The notes under the pieces were generated by a model. The model searched no databases and had not been told where the DNA came from. It worked only from the letters and a program-made list of their open reading frames with translations. DNA of 64,000 bases from Sulfurimicrobium sp963779055. GTDB taxonomy: Bacteria > Pseudomonadota > Gammaproteobacteria > Burkholderiales > Sulfuricellaceae. Shown piece by piece: positions 16,257 through 27,403 of this stretch (position 1 is the stretch's first letter; each line of letters opens with the position of its first letter). A program made the translations under genes and the position numbers. Where the stretch lies: NCBI GenBank assembly GCA_963779055.1, contig CAVZWN010000004.1:682001-746000 (forward strand), given 5' to 3'.

Positions 16257-16790
16257 ATGCGCCCGAAACCCCCGCCGAATTACCTTGCCGGCTACCCTGC
16301 CACGCTGGCAGAGCAAGTGCAGCGACTGATCGCACAGGATCGGCTGGCCGGTATATTGCTGCAAAAATATCCGCTTGCACACGCTGTGCGGACCGATAAG
16401 GCGCTCTATGATTTCGTGCTGGAGATCAAAGGCGCGTATCTGCGCAATGCCAGCCAGTTGAGCAAGGTGGCCTTCGACAGCAAGCTGCATGTCATCCATC
16501 ACGCACTGGGCACACACACCACCCAATCACGGGTGCAGGGTACGCAACTCAAGTCCAAGCAGGAGATCCGCATCGCCGCGGTATTCAGGGAAATGCCCCC
16601 CGAGTTTTTGCGCATGATCGTGGTTCACGAACTTGCCCACATCAAAGAACGCGAGCACGGCAAGGCTTTTTATCAACTGTGCCAGCACATGGAACCGGAT
16701 TACCACCAGCTGGAATTCGACCTTCGGGCCTACCTCAGCCATCTCGCAGCGACTGGCCGGCCGCTCTGGTCGTCCACGACAGGTGGCTAA
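16257..16790 (+). CDS. YgjP-like zinc metallopeptidase domain protein
   Basis: A 177-residue protein with the motif HELAHIKEREHGKAFYQLC, in which the HExxH plus a downstream His form the zinc site of the YgjP/WLM (PF01863) family. The following MEPDYHQLEFDLRAYL is also characteristic. The natural substrate is unknown; some relatives have been annotated as UTP pyrophosphatase. It is convergent with the helicase gene. Confidence 0.8.
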   Translation: MRPKPPPNYLAGYPATLAEQVQRLIAQDRLAGILLQKYPLAHAVRTDKALYDFVLEIKGAYLRNASQLSKVAFDSKLHVIHHALGTHTTQSRVQGTQLKSKQEIRIAAVFREMPPEFLRMIVVHELAHIKEREHGKAFYQLCQHMEPDYHQLEFDLRAYLSHLAATGRPLWSSTTGG

Positions 16791-16801
16791 ATCCGGTCGG
16801 G

Positions 16802-18229
<1,428 letters not shown>

Positions 18230-18235
18230 GCGCAA

Positions 18236-18991
18236 TTATCCGCGACTACGCCGAAGTGTGCCTGTATATATTCGGGTATCCGGATTTTCCGGTGGATGGA
18301 TGGCGTTTCTGGCTTAAAACGCCCGAGCAGAGACACAGGCGGAAAAATACCGCTGGTTCCACCTTTTCCCACCATTTTGCTGCACACGAAACCGGGGATT
18401 CTGGATGACTCCGTCGTGCCAGTTGCGGTCATCCAGAGGATCAGAAATCTACGAAGTTGAACGGCAGGTAACTCCTGCTGCCCACTCTGCCGAAGCAGGC
18501 ATTCGCCGCCGTTGGCATTTGGACAGCAACTCGGCCTTTGCTGCCGGTGGCGTTGGCTTCGTTCAACGGCTGGTGTCGTGCACGTTGCAGACATTGATGC
18601 TGCACGCAACCCGAGTATCCGCTTTCACCCACTTCGAATGCGTGCTCACGACCATGAAGAGACGGTCATAGCGTGTCACTTAATGTCCGCTCATGCGGCG
18701 AGCGCAACCTATTTCACCCCCTCCCACAGCTTTCTCGCTAATCGTTTGGCTTCTTTAACAGGTACACAATCCGCCTACCACCGGTCTCCTTTTTCCCCAC
18801 ACGATTATTCTTTGTGCTGGTCGGGGTCGCCTCAGAAAACGGAAAATAAAGCACGCTAAGCCAATGGTGACAGTCGTGGTTTGGCGGGGTGCGCAGAACT
18901 CGGACGACGTGCGCTAACTCGCTTGCATAACACGTCGTGAGCCGCGTCATACAGATGTCACATTGGGTAAGTACGATTCATCGAAATCGAC
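18236..18991. other. Intergenic region, no convincing gene; left flank of the phn block
   Basis: About 750 bp between dbpA and phnF. Short open frames exist on both strands but lack ribosome binding sites, recognisable domains or codon bias. No tRNA, insertion sequence or inverted terminal repeats are evident. Together with the integrase remnant on the other side of the phn genes, it may be the scar of an island junction. Confidence 0.5.
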
Positions 18992-19003
18992 TTATCTAGA
19001 CAA
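18992..19003. promoter_or_regulatory. Candidate PhnF operator palindrome
   Basis: TTATCTAGACAA is a near-perfect palindrome (one mismatched pair) centred on CTAG, ending six bases before the phnF start. HutC-subfamily GntR regulators such as PhnF bind TAGAC-containing palindromes, so this is a plausible autoregulatory site. Confidence 0.5.
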
Positions 19004-19009
19004 CTGTAT

Positions 19010-19738
19010 ATGAGCCTTTACGCCATCACCCGCGACAACGGAGAAGCGCTGTACGCGCAGATCGCCCGCCAACTCGAACAGGATATTTCCCGGCTCTATG
19101 CGCCAGGAGATGGCCTGCCGTCCGAGGGCGCTCTGGCGATCCGATTCGGCGTAAACCGGCATACGCTGCGACGCGCCGTCGATGAGCTGGTGGAATCCGG
19201 CCTGCTGGAGCGGCGGCATGGACGCGGGGTATTCGTGCTCGATCACCACCTCGACTATCAGATTGGTTCCGGCACCCGCTTTACCGAAAACCTCGCTGCC
19301 CAGGGCCTGCAATCCGAAAACCGAATTCTGCGCAAACAGGTGCTGCCCGCGAACGAACGGGTGGCACAGCGGCTGAGTATTGCCGAGGGCGATCCGGTGG
19401 TCTGGTTCGAAACGCTGCGAACCAGCGATGAACACCCGTTGTGCGTTATTTCGCACTTCCTGCCGACGGCGCGCTTTCCCGACTTGCGCGAGCGCTACGT
19501 CGGCGGGTCGCTGCACCAGATGCTGACGGCGACCTATGGTTGCCGGATTCGACGAACGGAAAGTCTGGTGACTTCGGTGCTCCCGCAAGGGGATGACGCC
19601 AGGTTGCTGGGCATGCCGCAGAACCAGCCGGTGCTGCGGGTCAAGAGTGTGAACGTGGACGACCGGGATGGAACCCCGGTCGAGTACGCCATTACCCGGT
19701 TCCGCGCCGACCGGATCCAACTGCGCATCAACCCCTGA
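19010..19738 (+). CDS. phnF: PhnF, GntR/UTRA transcriptional regulator of phosphonate use
   Basis: A 242-residue protein with an N-terminal winged helix-turn-helix (YAQIARQLEQDISRLYAPGDGLPSE, then RFGVNRHTLRRAVDELVESGLLERRHGRGVFV) and a C-terminal UTRA ligand-binding domain (VVWFETLRTSDEHPLCVISHFLP and VEYAITRFRADRIQL). This is the HutC-type architecture of PhnF. No Shine-Dalgarno precedes the ATG, so translation could be leaderless. It opens the phn block and carries no frameshift. Confidence 0.9.
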   Translation: MSLYAITRDNGEALYAQIARQLEQDISRLYAPGDGLPSEGALAIRFGVNRHTLRRAVDELVESGLLERRHGRGVFVLDHHLDYQIGSGTRFTENLAAQGLQSENRILRKQVLPANERVAQRLSIAEGDPVVWFETLRTSDEHPLCVISHFLPTARFPDLRERYVGGSLHQMLTATYGCRIRRTESLVTSVLPQGDDARLLGMPQNQPVLRVKSVNVDDRDGTPVEYAITRFRADRIQLRINP

Positions 19739-19791
19739 TGGTCTCGCAAACATTCCAACTTTTTGTCTTCACACTTACAGGAGCTTTTGAA

Positions 19792-20737
19792 ATGGTTCTG
19801 AAAAACCCCCTACGCAGAAAACTGCTCGTTCTCGGTCTGGCCGCCGCTGCCGCCATGCCGCTCATCGGTCATGCCGCACAACACGACGGCAGCGCGACCA
19901 AGCCGTTGCGCGTGGTGCTCGTGCCCGCCGACGGCGGCACCGAGGACGGCACCAAGAAAGATTTCCAGCCGATTTTCTCGGCCGTCGAACAGGCGACCGG
20001 TTTGAAGTTCGATATCAAGGTCGGCCAGAGTTACGGCGCGGTGGTCGAGGCGATGTGCAACGGCGCCGCCGACATCGCCTGGTTCGGCCCTGCCTCCTGA
20101 CCTGCAGGCCCGCAACCGGGGTTGCGCCGAACTGCTGGCGCTGGCGGTGCGCCACAAGGAGTCGGTGTATTACTCGGGCATCTTTGCGCGCAACGATGCC
20201 GACATCAACAGCATCAAAGACCTGAAGGGCAAGAAGATCGCCCTGGGCGACGTGAACTCCACCTCCAGCTTCAATGTGCCAGTGGCGATGATGATCGAAG
20301 CCGGGGTCAACCCGGCGCGCGATGCCGGTGCCATCAACATGGCTGGCAGCCACGCCAACGTGCTGAAGGCGCTGTCCGAAGGTCTGGTGGATGCCGGTGG
20401 TGCCTCATTCGATTCATTCGAGAAGGCGGTCAATGCCAAGGCGATCGACCCCGCCAGCATCAAGGTCGTGGTCAAAAGCGAACCCATCCCTTATCCGCCG
20501 CTGGCCATGCACCCAAAACTGTTGGCTGAAACCAAGGCCAAGCTGCGCACCGCGTTCGAGAAAGTGGACGAGCTGCCCGGCATCACCAAGGACCAGATTC
20601 GCGGCTACGGCGGCGGCAAGGTCGATGGTTACACCACCAAGGTGAGCGAAGCGGATATGGCCAAGGCCGGCAAGATGTTCGATCTGGTCACCGATCAGGT
20701 GAAAGCCGACATCATGAAGAAGGCCGGCACGCGCTGA
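19792..20737 (+). CDS. phnD: PhnD, phosphonate-binding periplasmic protein (one frameshift)
   Basis: CAGGAG precedes ATG 19792. A signal peptide (LLVLGLAAAAAMPLIGHA) is followed by the PhnD fold: VVLVPADGGTEDG, FDIKVGQSYGAVVEAMCNGAADIAWFGP, LKGKKIALGDVNSTSSFN and a C-terminal DQIRGYGGGKVDGYT. The frame is lost at about 20099, where one extra G creates TGA; deleting it restores GPASYLQARNRG. It delivers phosphonates to the PhnCE ABC transporter. Confidence 0.88.
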
Positions 20738-20798
20738 GTCTTGTTTTTCCAAGGCGCACGGTGCCCAGGCTCCGTGCGCCTTATACAGGAGCACTTCC

Positions 20799-21594
20799 AT
20801 GATCCAATTCGATTCCATTACCAAAACCTGGGCCGATGGCACACGGGCCTTGTCCGATGTGACGCTGAGCGTACCGCGTGGCCAGTTCTGCGTCGTTCTC
20901 GGCCCATCCGGCGCTGGCAAGTCCACCTTGCTGCGCGCCGTCAACGGGCTGCTGAAACCTAGCAGCGGACGCGTGGTCATCGACGGCACGCCGCTGACCA
21001 CGGCAACCGAAAAAGCCTTGCGCAAACGCGTGGCGATGGTGCATCAACATTTCAACCTCAGCCCGCGCATGAGCGTGGCTGGCAACGTGCTGGCGGGTTT
21101 GTTGCCTGTGGTGCCGGTGGCGCGCGCGCTGCTGGGCTGGTTCAAGCTCGATCACCGCGCCAAGGCCTGCCGACTGCTGGAGCGGGTAGGCCTCGCGCCC
21201 GAGCATCTGACCCGCCGTGCCGGCGATCTGTCCGGCGGCCAGCAGCAGCGCGTCGGTGTGGCGCGCGCCTTCATGCTCGACCCGGAAGTGGTGCTGGCCG
21301 ACGAACCGGTGGCCAGCCTCGACCCAAAAATTTCGCGCGACATCCTGACCCTGATCCGCGATGCCGCCCGCGAGCGCAATGCCACGGTGATGTGCAGCCT
21401 GCACCAAGTTGATCTAGCGCGTGAATTCGGCGACCGCATCGTCGGCATGCGCGATGGCCGCGTCGTGTTCGACGACACCCGCCGAATTCACCGACGCGCG
21501 CATGGCCGCGCTGTATCAAGGCGCACATTGGGAAGACACGCCCGAGCCCGAACCGCTGGCCGCCATGCCCGGCTTGCAACCCGCCATCGCGTGA
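20799..21594 (+). CDS. phnC: PhnC, phosphonate ABC transporter ATPase (one frameshift)
   Basis: Walker A is GPSGAGKS, the signature is LSGGQQQRVGVARA, and Walker B is VVLADEPVASLDP. The protein ends in the normal PhnC tail only if one missing base is restored at about 21479; the restored frame reads PAEFTDARMAALYQG and stops at 21594. Located between phnD and phnE, as expected for a phnCDE importer. Confidence 0.9.
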
Positions 21595-21605
21595 AGGGGA
21601 AAGCC

Positions 21606-22630
21606 ATGGATGCCAAACCCATTCCCATGCCCGCGCCCGGCGCGCGCCTCGACTGGCGGCTGATCCGCCCTACAGCGCCTGCCATCTGCTGTGGCTGCTA
21701 GCCATCCTGATCGTGATCCTGTTCACCGGTCATCGCGCCGAAATGGACAAGATGGTGGTCATGACCGGCCAGGCGGTCGGCAATCTGATCGGCGTGACCG
21801 ACGATTCCCAGGTGGTGCGCGGCCTCTCCCGCGTGGCCGAATCCATGTGGCCGCCGGTGATGGGCGACAAGGAAGAGGTCGGACGCCTGCCCGAGCTCGA
21901 CCGCGCCAAGCTGCCGTTGTTCAGCCATATCGAAACCCAGGAAGTCGTCGAGCAACGGCTCAATCCGGAGACCCTGCAAATGGAAAACACAGCGAGACCA
22001 TCGAAGACCTGGTCAAGCCGGTCGGCTACCTGTGGACGGTGCTGGTCAAGATGTTGGAAACCTTCGAGATCGCGCTCTGGGGCACGATCCTGTCGGTGTT
22101 GCTGTCGATCCCGCTGGCCTACTTCGCGGCGCGCAACTACAGCCCCAACCGCTACACCTACACCGCTGTCGCGCGGCACCATCAGCCTGCTGCGTTCGGC
22201 GCCCGAACTGATCGTCGCGCTGTTCCTGGTGCTGGCCTACGGTTTCGGCCCCATCGCCGGGGTGCTGGCGCTGGGCCTGCACGCGGCCGGCTTTCTCGGC
22301 AAGTTCTACGCCGAGGACATCGAGAACGCCGACAAGAAGCCGCAGGAGGCGCTGGAGGCCATCGGCGCGGGCAAGCTCAAGACGCTGTGTACGGCGTGTT
22401 CCCGCAGGTGGTGCCGCAGTACGTCGCCTACACGCTCTACATCCTGGACCGCAATCTGCGCATGGCCACCGTGATCGGTCTGGTCGGCGCGGGCGGCATC
22501 GGCCAGGAGCTCAAGGGCCGGTTCGACATGTTCCAGTACGACCATGTCATGACCATCCTGATCGCGATCTTCATCTTCGTGTTCCTGCTCGACCAACTCG
22601 CGGCCCGCGATGCGCGCCAAGCTGATGTGA
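21606..22630 (+). CDS. phnE: PhnE, phosphonate ABC transporter permease (about five frameshifts)
   Basis: AAGGGG precedes ATG 21606. Pieces in alternating frames join into one permease: WLLAILIVILFTGHRAEMDK, TIEDLVKPVGYLWTVLVKML, ETFEIALWGTILSVLLSIPLA, SLLRSAPELIVALFLVLAYGFG, GVFPQVVPQYVAYTLYILDR and IGLVGAGGIGQELKG. Frame changes fall near 21670, 21985, 22170, 22388 and 22608. The restored stop is TGA 22628-22630. No in-frame nonsense codon was seen apart from those caused by the shifts. Confidence 0.82.
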
Positions 22631-22647
22631 GCGACTAAGGTACTTCT

Positions 22648-23144
22648 ATGAGACAATTGAATCACACGACAGTGCTGCGCTTATCCCGCGCGCAGTGGCC
22701 ACGCCTGCTGGCCGCGCTGCCCGCGCCACAGGTCAAACGCTGCGCGGACGAACTGGCCAGGGCTGGCAGGTGGCGGATGTCGCCCTGCCGCAATCCGGCC
22801 TTGGCCTGCTCCAGTTGCAAGACAGCGCGCTGGGCGACCGCTACTTTCTGGGTGAAATCCCGCTGGCACGCGCCCATGTGCGCCTTGTTCACGCGGATGG
22901 TCAATCGACCGAAGGTGCCGCCCAGTTGCTGGACGACCGCGCCAGTCTGGCACGCGCCATCGCCATTCTGGACGCAGTGAAAGCCGCACAATGGCCGGGC
23001 AGCGAACGTGTCGATGCACTGTTGCAGGCAGGGCTTACCCACTGGCAGGGCATCGAGGCATCCCGCAATGCGCTGCTGGCACGAACCCGCGTGGATTTTG
23101 CCTTGCTGGGCGCAAACGAAGAGGAGGACGACGATGCAGCTTGA
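22648..23144 (+). CDS. phnG: PhnG, C-P lyase core subunit (one frameshift)
   Basis: PhnG-like segments are RLSRAQWPRLLAALP at the N-terminus and, in the second frame, RYFLGEIPLARAHVRL and GASNALL-like RNALLARTRVDF near the end. One base appears to be missing at about 22760; the shift joins ELAR to QGWQVADVALPQSG. PhnG is part of the PhnGHIJ complex that converts phosphonates to ribose triphosphate and phosphate derivatives. Its 3' end overlaps phnH by 11 bp. Confidence 0.83.
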
Positions 23145-23718
23145 ACCCCCAACCCTTGGCGCAACACCCTGGCAGCCACTGGCTCAACAACAGGTGTTTC
23201 GCCAGTTGATGAACGCCTTTGCCTATCCGGGGCGATGCCAGCCTGTGCTCCTCGATCCAGCAAACGATCATTCCGAACCGGCCTTGATCCGCGTGCTCGC
23301 CACCTTGCTTGATAGCGAAGTTGGCGTGGCTGACCCGGCTGGCCTGATCGCGGCAGACGACTGGCTGCGTCTGGAGGCGCGCCACATGGAGCCGCAACGC
23401 GCCCATTTCGTGCTGGCACGCGGTGAATGTGCGCCGGATTTTCAGCCTTGCCTGGGCACGCTGGAGAGCCCGGAGGGCGGCGCGACTGTGATCCTGCGGG
23501 TGCGCGAGCTGGGCGTTGGTGCGCGGCTGCTGCTCAAGGGGCCGGGCATTCTGGGGCAGGCCGCGCTGGCCGTTACCGGGCTTGATCCAGCCTGGCTTGT
23601 CGCGCGCGAGGACTGGAATATCAGCTTCCCGATGGGGGTAGACCTGCTGCTGGTTGATGACACGCAGATTGCGGCGATTCCGCGCACCACGCGCATTCAA
23701 ACACAAGGAGAATATTGA
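23134..23718 (+). CDS. phnH: PhnH, C-P lyase core subunit
   Basis: A 194-residue protein with the PhnH landmarks QQVFRQLMNAFAYPG at the N-terminus, LGTLESPEGGATVIL in the middle and NISFPMGVDLLLVDD near the C-terminus. It is unbroken. It overlaps phnG and shares TGATG with phnI, implying translational coupling. Confidence 0.92.
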   Translation: MQLEPPTLGATPWQPLAQQQVFRQLMNAFAYPGRCQPVLLDPANDHSEPALIRVLATLLDSEVGVADPAGLIAADDWLRLEARHMEPQRAHFVLARGECAPDFQPCLGTLESPEGGATVILRVRELGVGARLLLKGPGILGQAALAVTGLDPAWLVAREDWNISFPMGVDLLLVDDTQIAAIPRTTRIQTQGEY

Positions 23719-24880
23719 TGGGATATGTTGCCATCAAGGGCGGCGGGCGCGCTATCACGGGTGCCGAGGCCGCCGTGGAAGCGCTGCGCGCGGCCGAAGG
23801 CGAAGCAGGCACGCCGCTTTCGCTAGACAGCCATTGAAAACCAGCTTCGCCTGCTCACCTCGCGCGTGGTTTCCGAGGGTGGGCTGTATCACCCGCGCCT
23901 GGCCGCGCTGGCGATCAAGCAGATGCAGGGCGACACGCTGGAAGCCGCCTTTGCCCTGCGCGCCTACCGCTCGACCAAGCCGCGCCTGCTGGAAACGCCG
24001 CTGCAGGACACCTCGAAGATGCGCCTGATCCGCCGCATCTCCAGCGCCTTCAAGGACATTCCGGGCGGGCAGATGCTGGGCCCGACCCGCGACTACGCCC
24101 TGCGCCTGATCCGTTTGGACTGGCGAACGAGGCGCCAGAGGACTTTCGCGCCATCGCGCGCCGGTTGGCATGAAGGACGCGCCCGCAACGGACTTGCCGG
24201 ATAGCTTCCCCAAGGTGCTCGATGCCCTGCGCGCCGAAGGCTTGCTGCCCACCGTTCCCTCGGAAGATGACGCCGCCTTCGACATCACCCGCGAGCCGCT
24301 GGTGTTTCCGGTGCCACGCTCCGCCGCGCTGGCGACCATGGCGCGCGCCGAGACCGGCTCGCTGCTGGCCATCGCCTACTCGAACATGCGCGGCTACGGC
24401 GACGTGCACCCGACCATGGCCGAGCTGCGCGTGGGCTATCTGCCGGTGATGCTGCCGCACCCGGTCACCGGCGAGTTGGTGGAAGCGGGCGAGGTGCTAG
24501 TGACCGAGTGTGAGGTGGTGGCCATGTATGCGGGCGACGATAACGACAGCCAAGCCGGTGTTCACGCTCGGCTACGGCGCCTGCTTCGGCCACAACGAGG
24601 TCAAGGCGATCTCGATGGCCATCCTCGACCGCTCGCTGCAAAAGGGCATGGCAGGCACGGCCCGACCAACCCCAGCGAAGACCCGGAGTTCGTGCTGCTG
24701 CACGTCGACGGCGTGGACTCGATGGGCTTTGCCACCCACTACAAGATGCCGCACTACGTGACCTTCCAGTCCGACATGGATCGCTTGCGCACCACACAGG
24801 AAAAAGCCAGGACAAAGCGCAGGACAAAGCAAAGGCCAAGGCGGCGAACCCAAGAGCACGCACAGAACTCCGGCTACGAA
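23718..24880 (+). CDS. phnI: PhnI, C-P lyase nucleosidase subunit (five or more frameshifts)
   Basis: Pieces in three frames assemble into PhnI: MGYVAIKGGGRAITGAEAAV, HPRLAALAIKQMQGDTLEAA, MRLIRRISSAFKDIPGGQML, DITREPLVFPVPRSAALATM, LAIAYSNMRGYGDVHPT, HEVKAIS-type HNEVKAISMAILDRSLQ and HVDGVDSMGFATHYKMPH. Frame changes fall near 23825, 24120, 24165, 24555, 24660 and probably after 24800. PhnI with PhnGHL couples MgATP ribose to the phosphonate. The boundary with phnJ is approximate. Confidence 0.82.
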
Positions 24881-25776
24881 TTGCCGCAAGACGAAGCTGC
24901 CTACAGCTTCGGCTTCCTCGACGAATACGCCAAGCGCGAGGTGCGCCGCACCATGCTCAAGGCCATCTGCCTTCCCGGCTACCAGGTGCCCTATGCTTCC
25001 CGCGAGATGCCGATGCGCCGCGGCTTCGGCACCGGCGGCCTGCAGTCACGCTGGCGCTGATCGGCCCCGGCGACACCTTCAAGGTGATCGACCAGGGCGC
25101 CGACGAGTCGGTGAACGCGGTCAACCTGCGCCACTTCGTCGAACTGACCTGCCGGGCGTCGCCACCACGAAGCTGACGCGCGAGGCCACGCTGATCCAGA
25201 CGCGCCACCGCATTCCCGAGACGCCGCTGCGCTGCCGACGCAGATCCTGGTGCTGCAGGTGCCGTATCCCGACCCGCTGGTGGTGGTCGAACCGTCCGAG
25301 GAGCGAGCGCAAGACCATGCACGGCGAGGCCGATTACTCGCGCCTGTGGGTCAAGCTCTACGAGGACATCGTGCAGTTCGACGAGATCACCATCTCGCAC
25401 CGTTACCCGACGCGCATCAACGGTCATTACGTCATCGACCCCGAGCCCGATCCCGCGCTGGGACGTGCCGAAGCTGCACCAGGCCGAGCGCTGACCTGTT
25501 CGGCGCCGGGCGCGAGAAGAAGATTTACGCCGTGCCGCCGCACACCGACGCGGTGCCGCTGACTTTCGACGACGTGGCCTTCCGCGTCGAGGACTTCACC
25601 GACCGCGCAACCGGCACTGCGCTTCGCCTGCGCGCGTTGCGGCTCCACCGACAGCTTCCTGGACGAGTTGATCGACGAGGACGGGCACAAGACTCACCAG
25701 TGTTCCGACGCCGGCTACTGCCTGGATCGCAGCGGGAACGCGCAGCGCCGCAAGCAGACGCGACGGAGGCCCATGA
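24881..25776 (+). CDS. phnJ: PhnJ, radical-SAM C-P lyase (several frameshifts)
   Basis: The catalytic subunit that cleaves the carbon-phosphorus bond. Recognisable pieces: SFGFLDEYAKREVRRTMLKA, CLPGYQVPYASREMPM, DTFKVIDQGADESVNAVNLR, LIQTRHRIPETPLR, LFGAGREKKIYAVPPHTDAV, then the cluster region. Read in the correct frame, that region is CARC-x20-CSDAGYC, conserving the Fe-S and radical cysteines. At least five frame changes lie between 25040 and 25620. TTG 24881 is the best start guess; the stop probably overlaps phnK as ATGA at 25773. Confidence 0.8.
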
Positions 25777-26627
25777 GCGCGAACCGAAGCAATACTCGAA
25801 GTGCGTCCGGCCTGATCGCAAGCTGCACGGCAGCGGCTGCACCGCTGCTGTATCGAGTCCACCGGTCCCGAGGCCGGCACCAACGTCTGCCCGCACTGCG
25901 GCACGGTGGTGGCCGTGCCGACGTGAACCTCGAGCCTGATGCGCGGCGAGGTGCTCGGCGTCATGGGCGAGTCGGGCAGCGGCAAGTCGTCCTGGTCAGA
26001 CCCTGTTTTAGTCGACGATGCGCCGACCGCGGCAGCGTGCGATTCCGCGATCGGCGAGCGCGACCAGCGATCGACCTGCTCGCGCTCAATGCCGCCGCAG
26101 GCGCGCCGCCTGCGCAACCGGCGCTTCGGCATCGTCTACCAGAACCCGCACCTGGGCCTGAACTTCAAGGTCAGCGCGGGCGGCAACATCGCCGAGCGCC
26201 TGCTGATGAGCGGCGAGTATGCGCTACGCGCACATCCGCGAGCGCGCCGGGCAGTTGCTGTCGCGCTGCGAGGTGCCGCCCGTCACGCATGGACGAGTTG
26301 CCGGGCCGGTTCTCGGGCGGCATGCAGCAGCGCGTGCAGATCGCCCGGGCGCTGGCCACCGACCCGCCGTTGCTGTTCCTCGACGAGGTGACCACCGGCC
26401 TGGACGTGTCGGTGCAGGCGCGCATCCTCGACCTGATCATGGAACTGCAGCACCAGCTCGGCGTGTCGATGATCGCCGTCACCCACGACCTGGGCGTGAT
26501 CCGCATGCTGGCCTCGCGCACCCTGGTGATGAAGATGGGCCGCGTCGTCGAGTCCGGCCTGACCGACCAAATCCTCGAAGACCCCCAGCATGCGTACACG
26601 CAGCAGCTGGTGGCCTCGGCACTGTGA
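25773..26627 (+). CDS. phnK: PhnK, C-P lyase ABC-type ATPase (many frameshifts)
   Basis: Segments assemble to an ABC ATPase: RGEVLGVMGESGSGKSS (Walker A), FGIVYQNPHLGLNFKVSAGG, ELPGRFSGGMQQRVQIARAL (signature), LFLDEVTTGLDVSVQ (Walker B) and VMKMGRVVESGLTDQILEDP. A Cys-rich stretch before Walker A, GSGCTACIESTG then NVCPHCGTVV, has two CxxC pairs and looks like a small zinc ribbon. Frame changes are dense between 25800 and 26290. PhnK docks on the PhnGHIJ core. Confidence 0.8.
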   Translation: MSANRSNTRSASGLIASCTAAAAPLLYRVHRSRGRHQRLPALRHGGGRADVNLEPDARRGARRHGRVGQRQVVLVRPCFSRRCADRGSVRFRDRRARPAIDLLALNAAAGAPPAQPALRHRLPEPAPGPELQGQRGRQHRRAPADERRVCATRTSASAPGSCCRAARCRPSRMDELPGRFSGGMQQRVQIARALATDPPLLFLDEVTTGLDVSVQARILDLIMELQHQLGVSMIAVTHDLGVIRMLASRTLVMKMGRVVESGLTDQILEDPQHAYTQQLVASAL

Positions 26628-27394
26628 GGGCGCACAGCCAGACCCCCTGGAACCGATCCTGCAAGGCCGAGAGGCTCGAGCAAGCACTTCTTCCTGCACG
26701 AGCAGGCGCGGCAGATTCCGTCGACCTTCCAGGTCGATCCTGGAACTGCTCCCCGGGCAGTTGCTGGCCATCACCGGGCCGTCGGGCGCCGGCAAGTCGT
26801 CGCTGCTGAAAGTGCATCTGGCGCACCTACCTGCCCACGGGCGGCCACCTGTGGCTGCGCGAGGCCGATGGCACGGTCACGGACCTGGCCACGGCCGGCG
26901 AGCAGCACATGCTGGCCTTGCGCCGCACCGAGCTGGGCAGCGTCACGCAGTTCCTGCACTGCCTGCCGCGCAAGAGCGCACTGGACGTGGTGGCGCAGCC
27001 GCTGGTCGATGGCGGCGTGCCGGTGCCGCAAGCCCGCGAGCGGGCGGCCGAACTGCTGCGGCGGCTCAACGTGCCCTCGCATCTGTGGGCCGTCGCACCG
27101 GCCACCTTCTCCGGCGGCGAGCAGCAGCGCATCAACCTGGCACGCGGGCTGATCCGCCCGGTGCGCCTGCTGTTGCTGGACGAGCCCACGGCGAGCCTCG
27201 ACCCCGTCTCCCGCGAGTGCGCGATCTCGCTGCTGCGCGAGCTGAAGGCCGCCGGCACCGCGATGCTGGCGATCTTCCATGACCCGGCACTGGTCAACGC
27301 GCTGGCCGATGGCGAGGTGCGGGTGTTGCCGCATCCGGCCGTTCAGACCGGCAGCCCCACCGCTGACGAACCGATCGCCGACCGAACCTACTAG
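26626..27394 (+). CDS. phnL: PhnL, C-P lyase ABC-type protein (frameshifts in first third)
   Basis: Intact from about 26900 onward: QFLHCLPRKSALDVVAQPL, TFSGGEQQRINLARGLI (signature) and LLLDEPTASLDP (Walker B), with Walker A GPSGAGKSSLLK encoded in another frame near 26785. The N-terminal DPLEPIL and KHFFLHEQ-type segments need further frame corrections. The start is uncertain; GTG 26626 overlaps the phnK stop. Confidence 0.82.
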
Positions 27395-27403
27395 GCAGGC
27401 CGC

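Noticed and set aside
18405..18859. Several short open frames between dbpA and phnF
   Set aside because: No ribosome binding sites, domains or consistent codon bias; they overlap one another on both strands.
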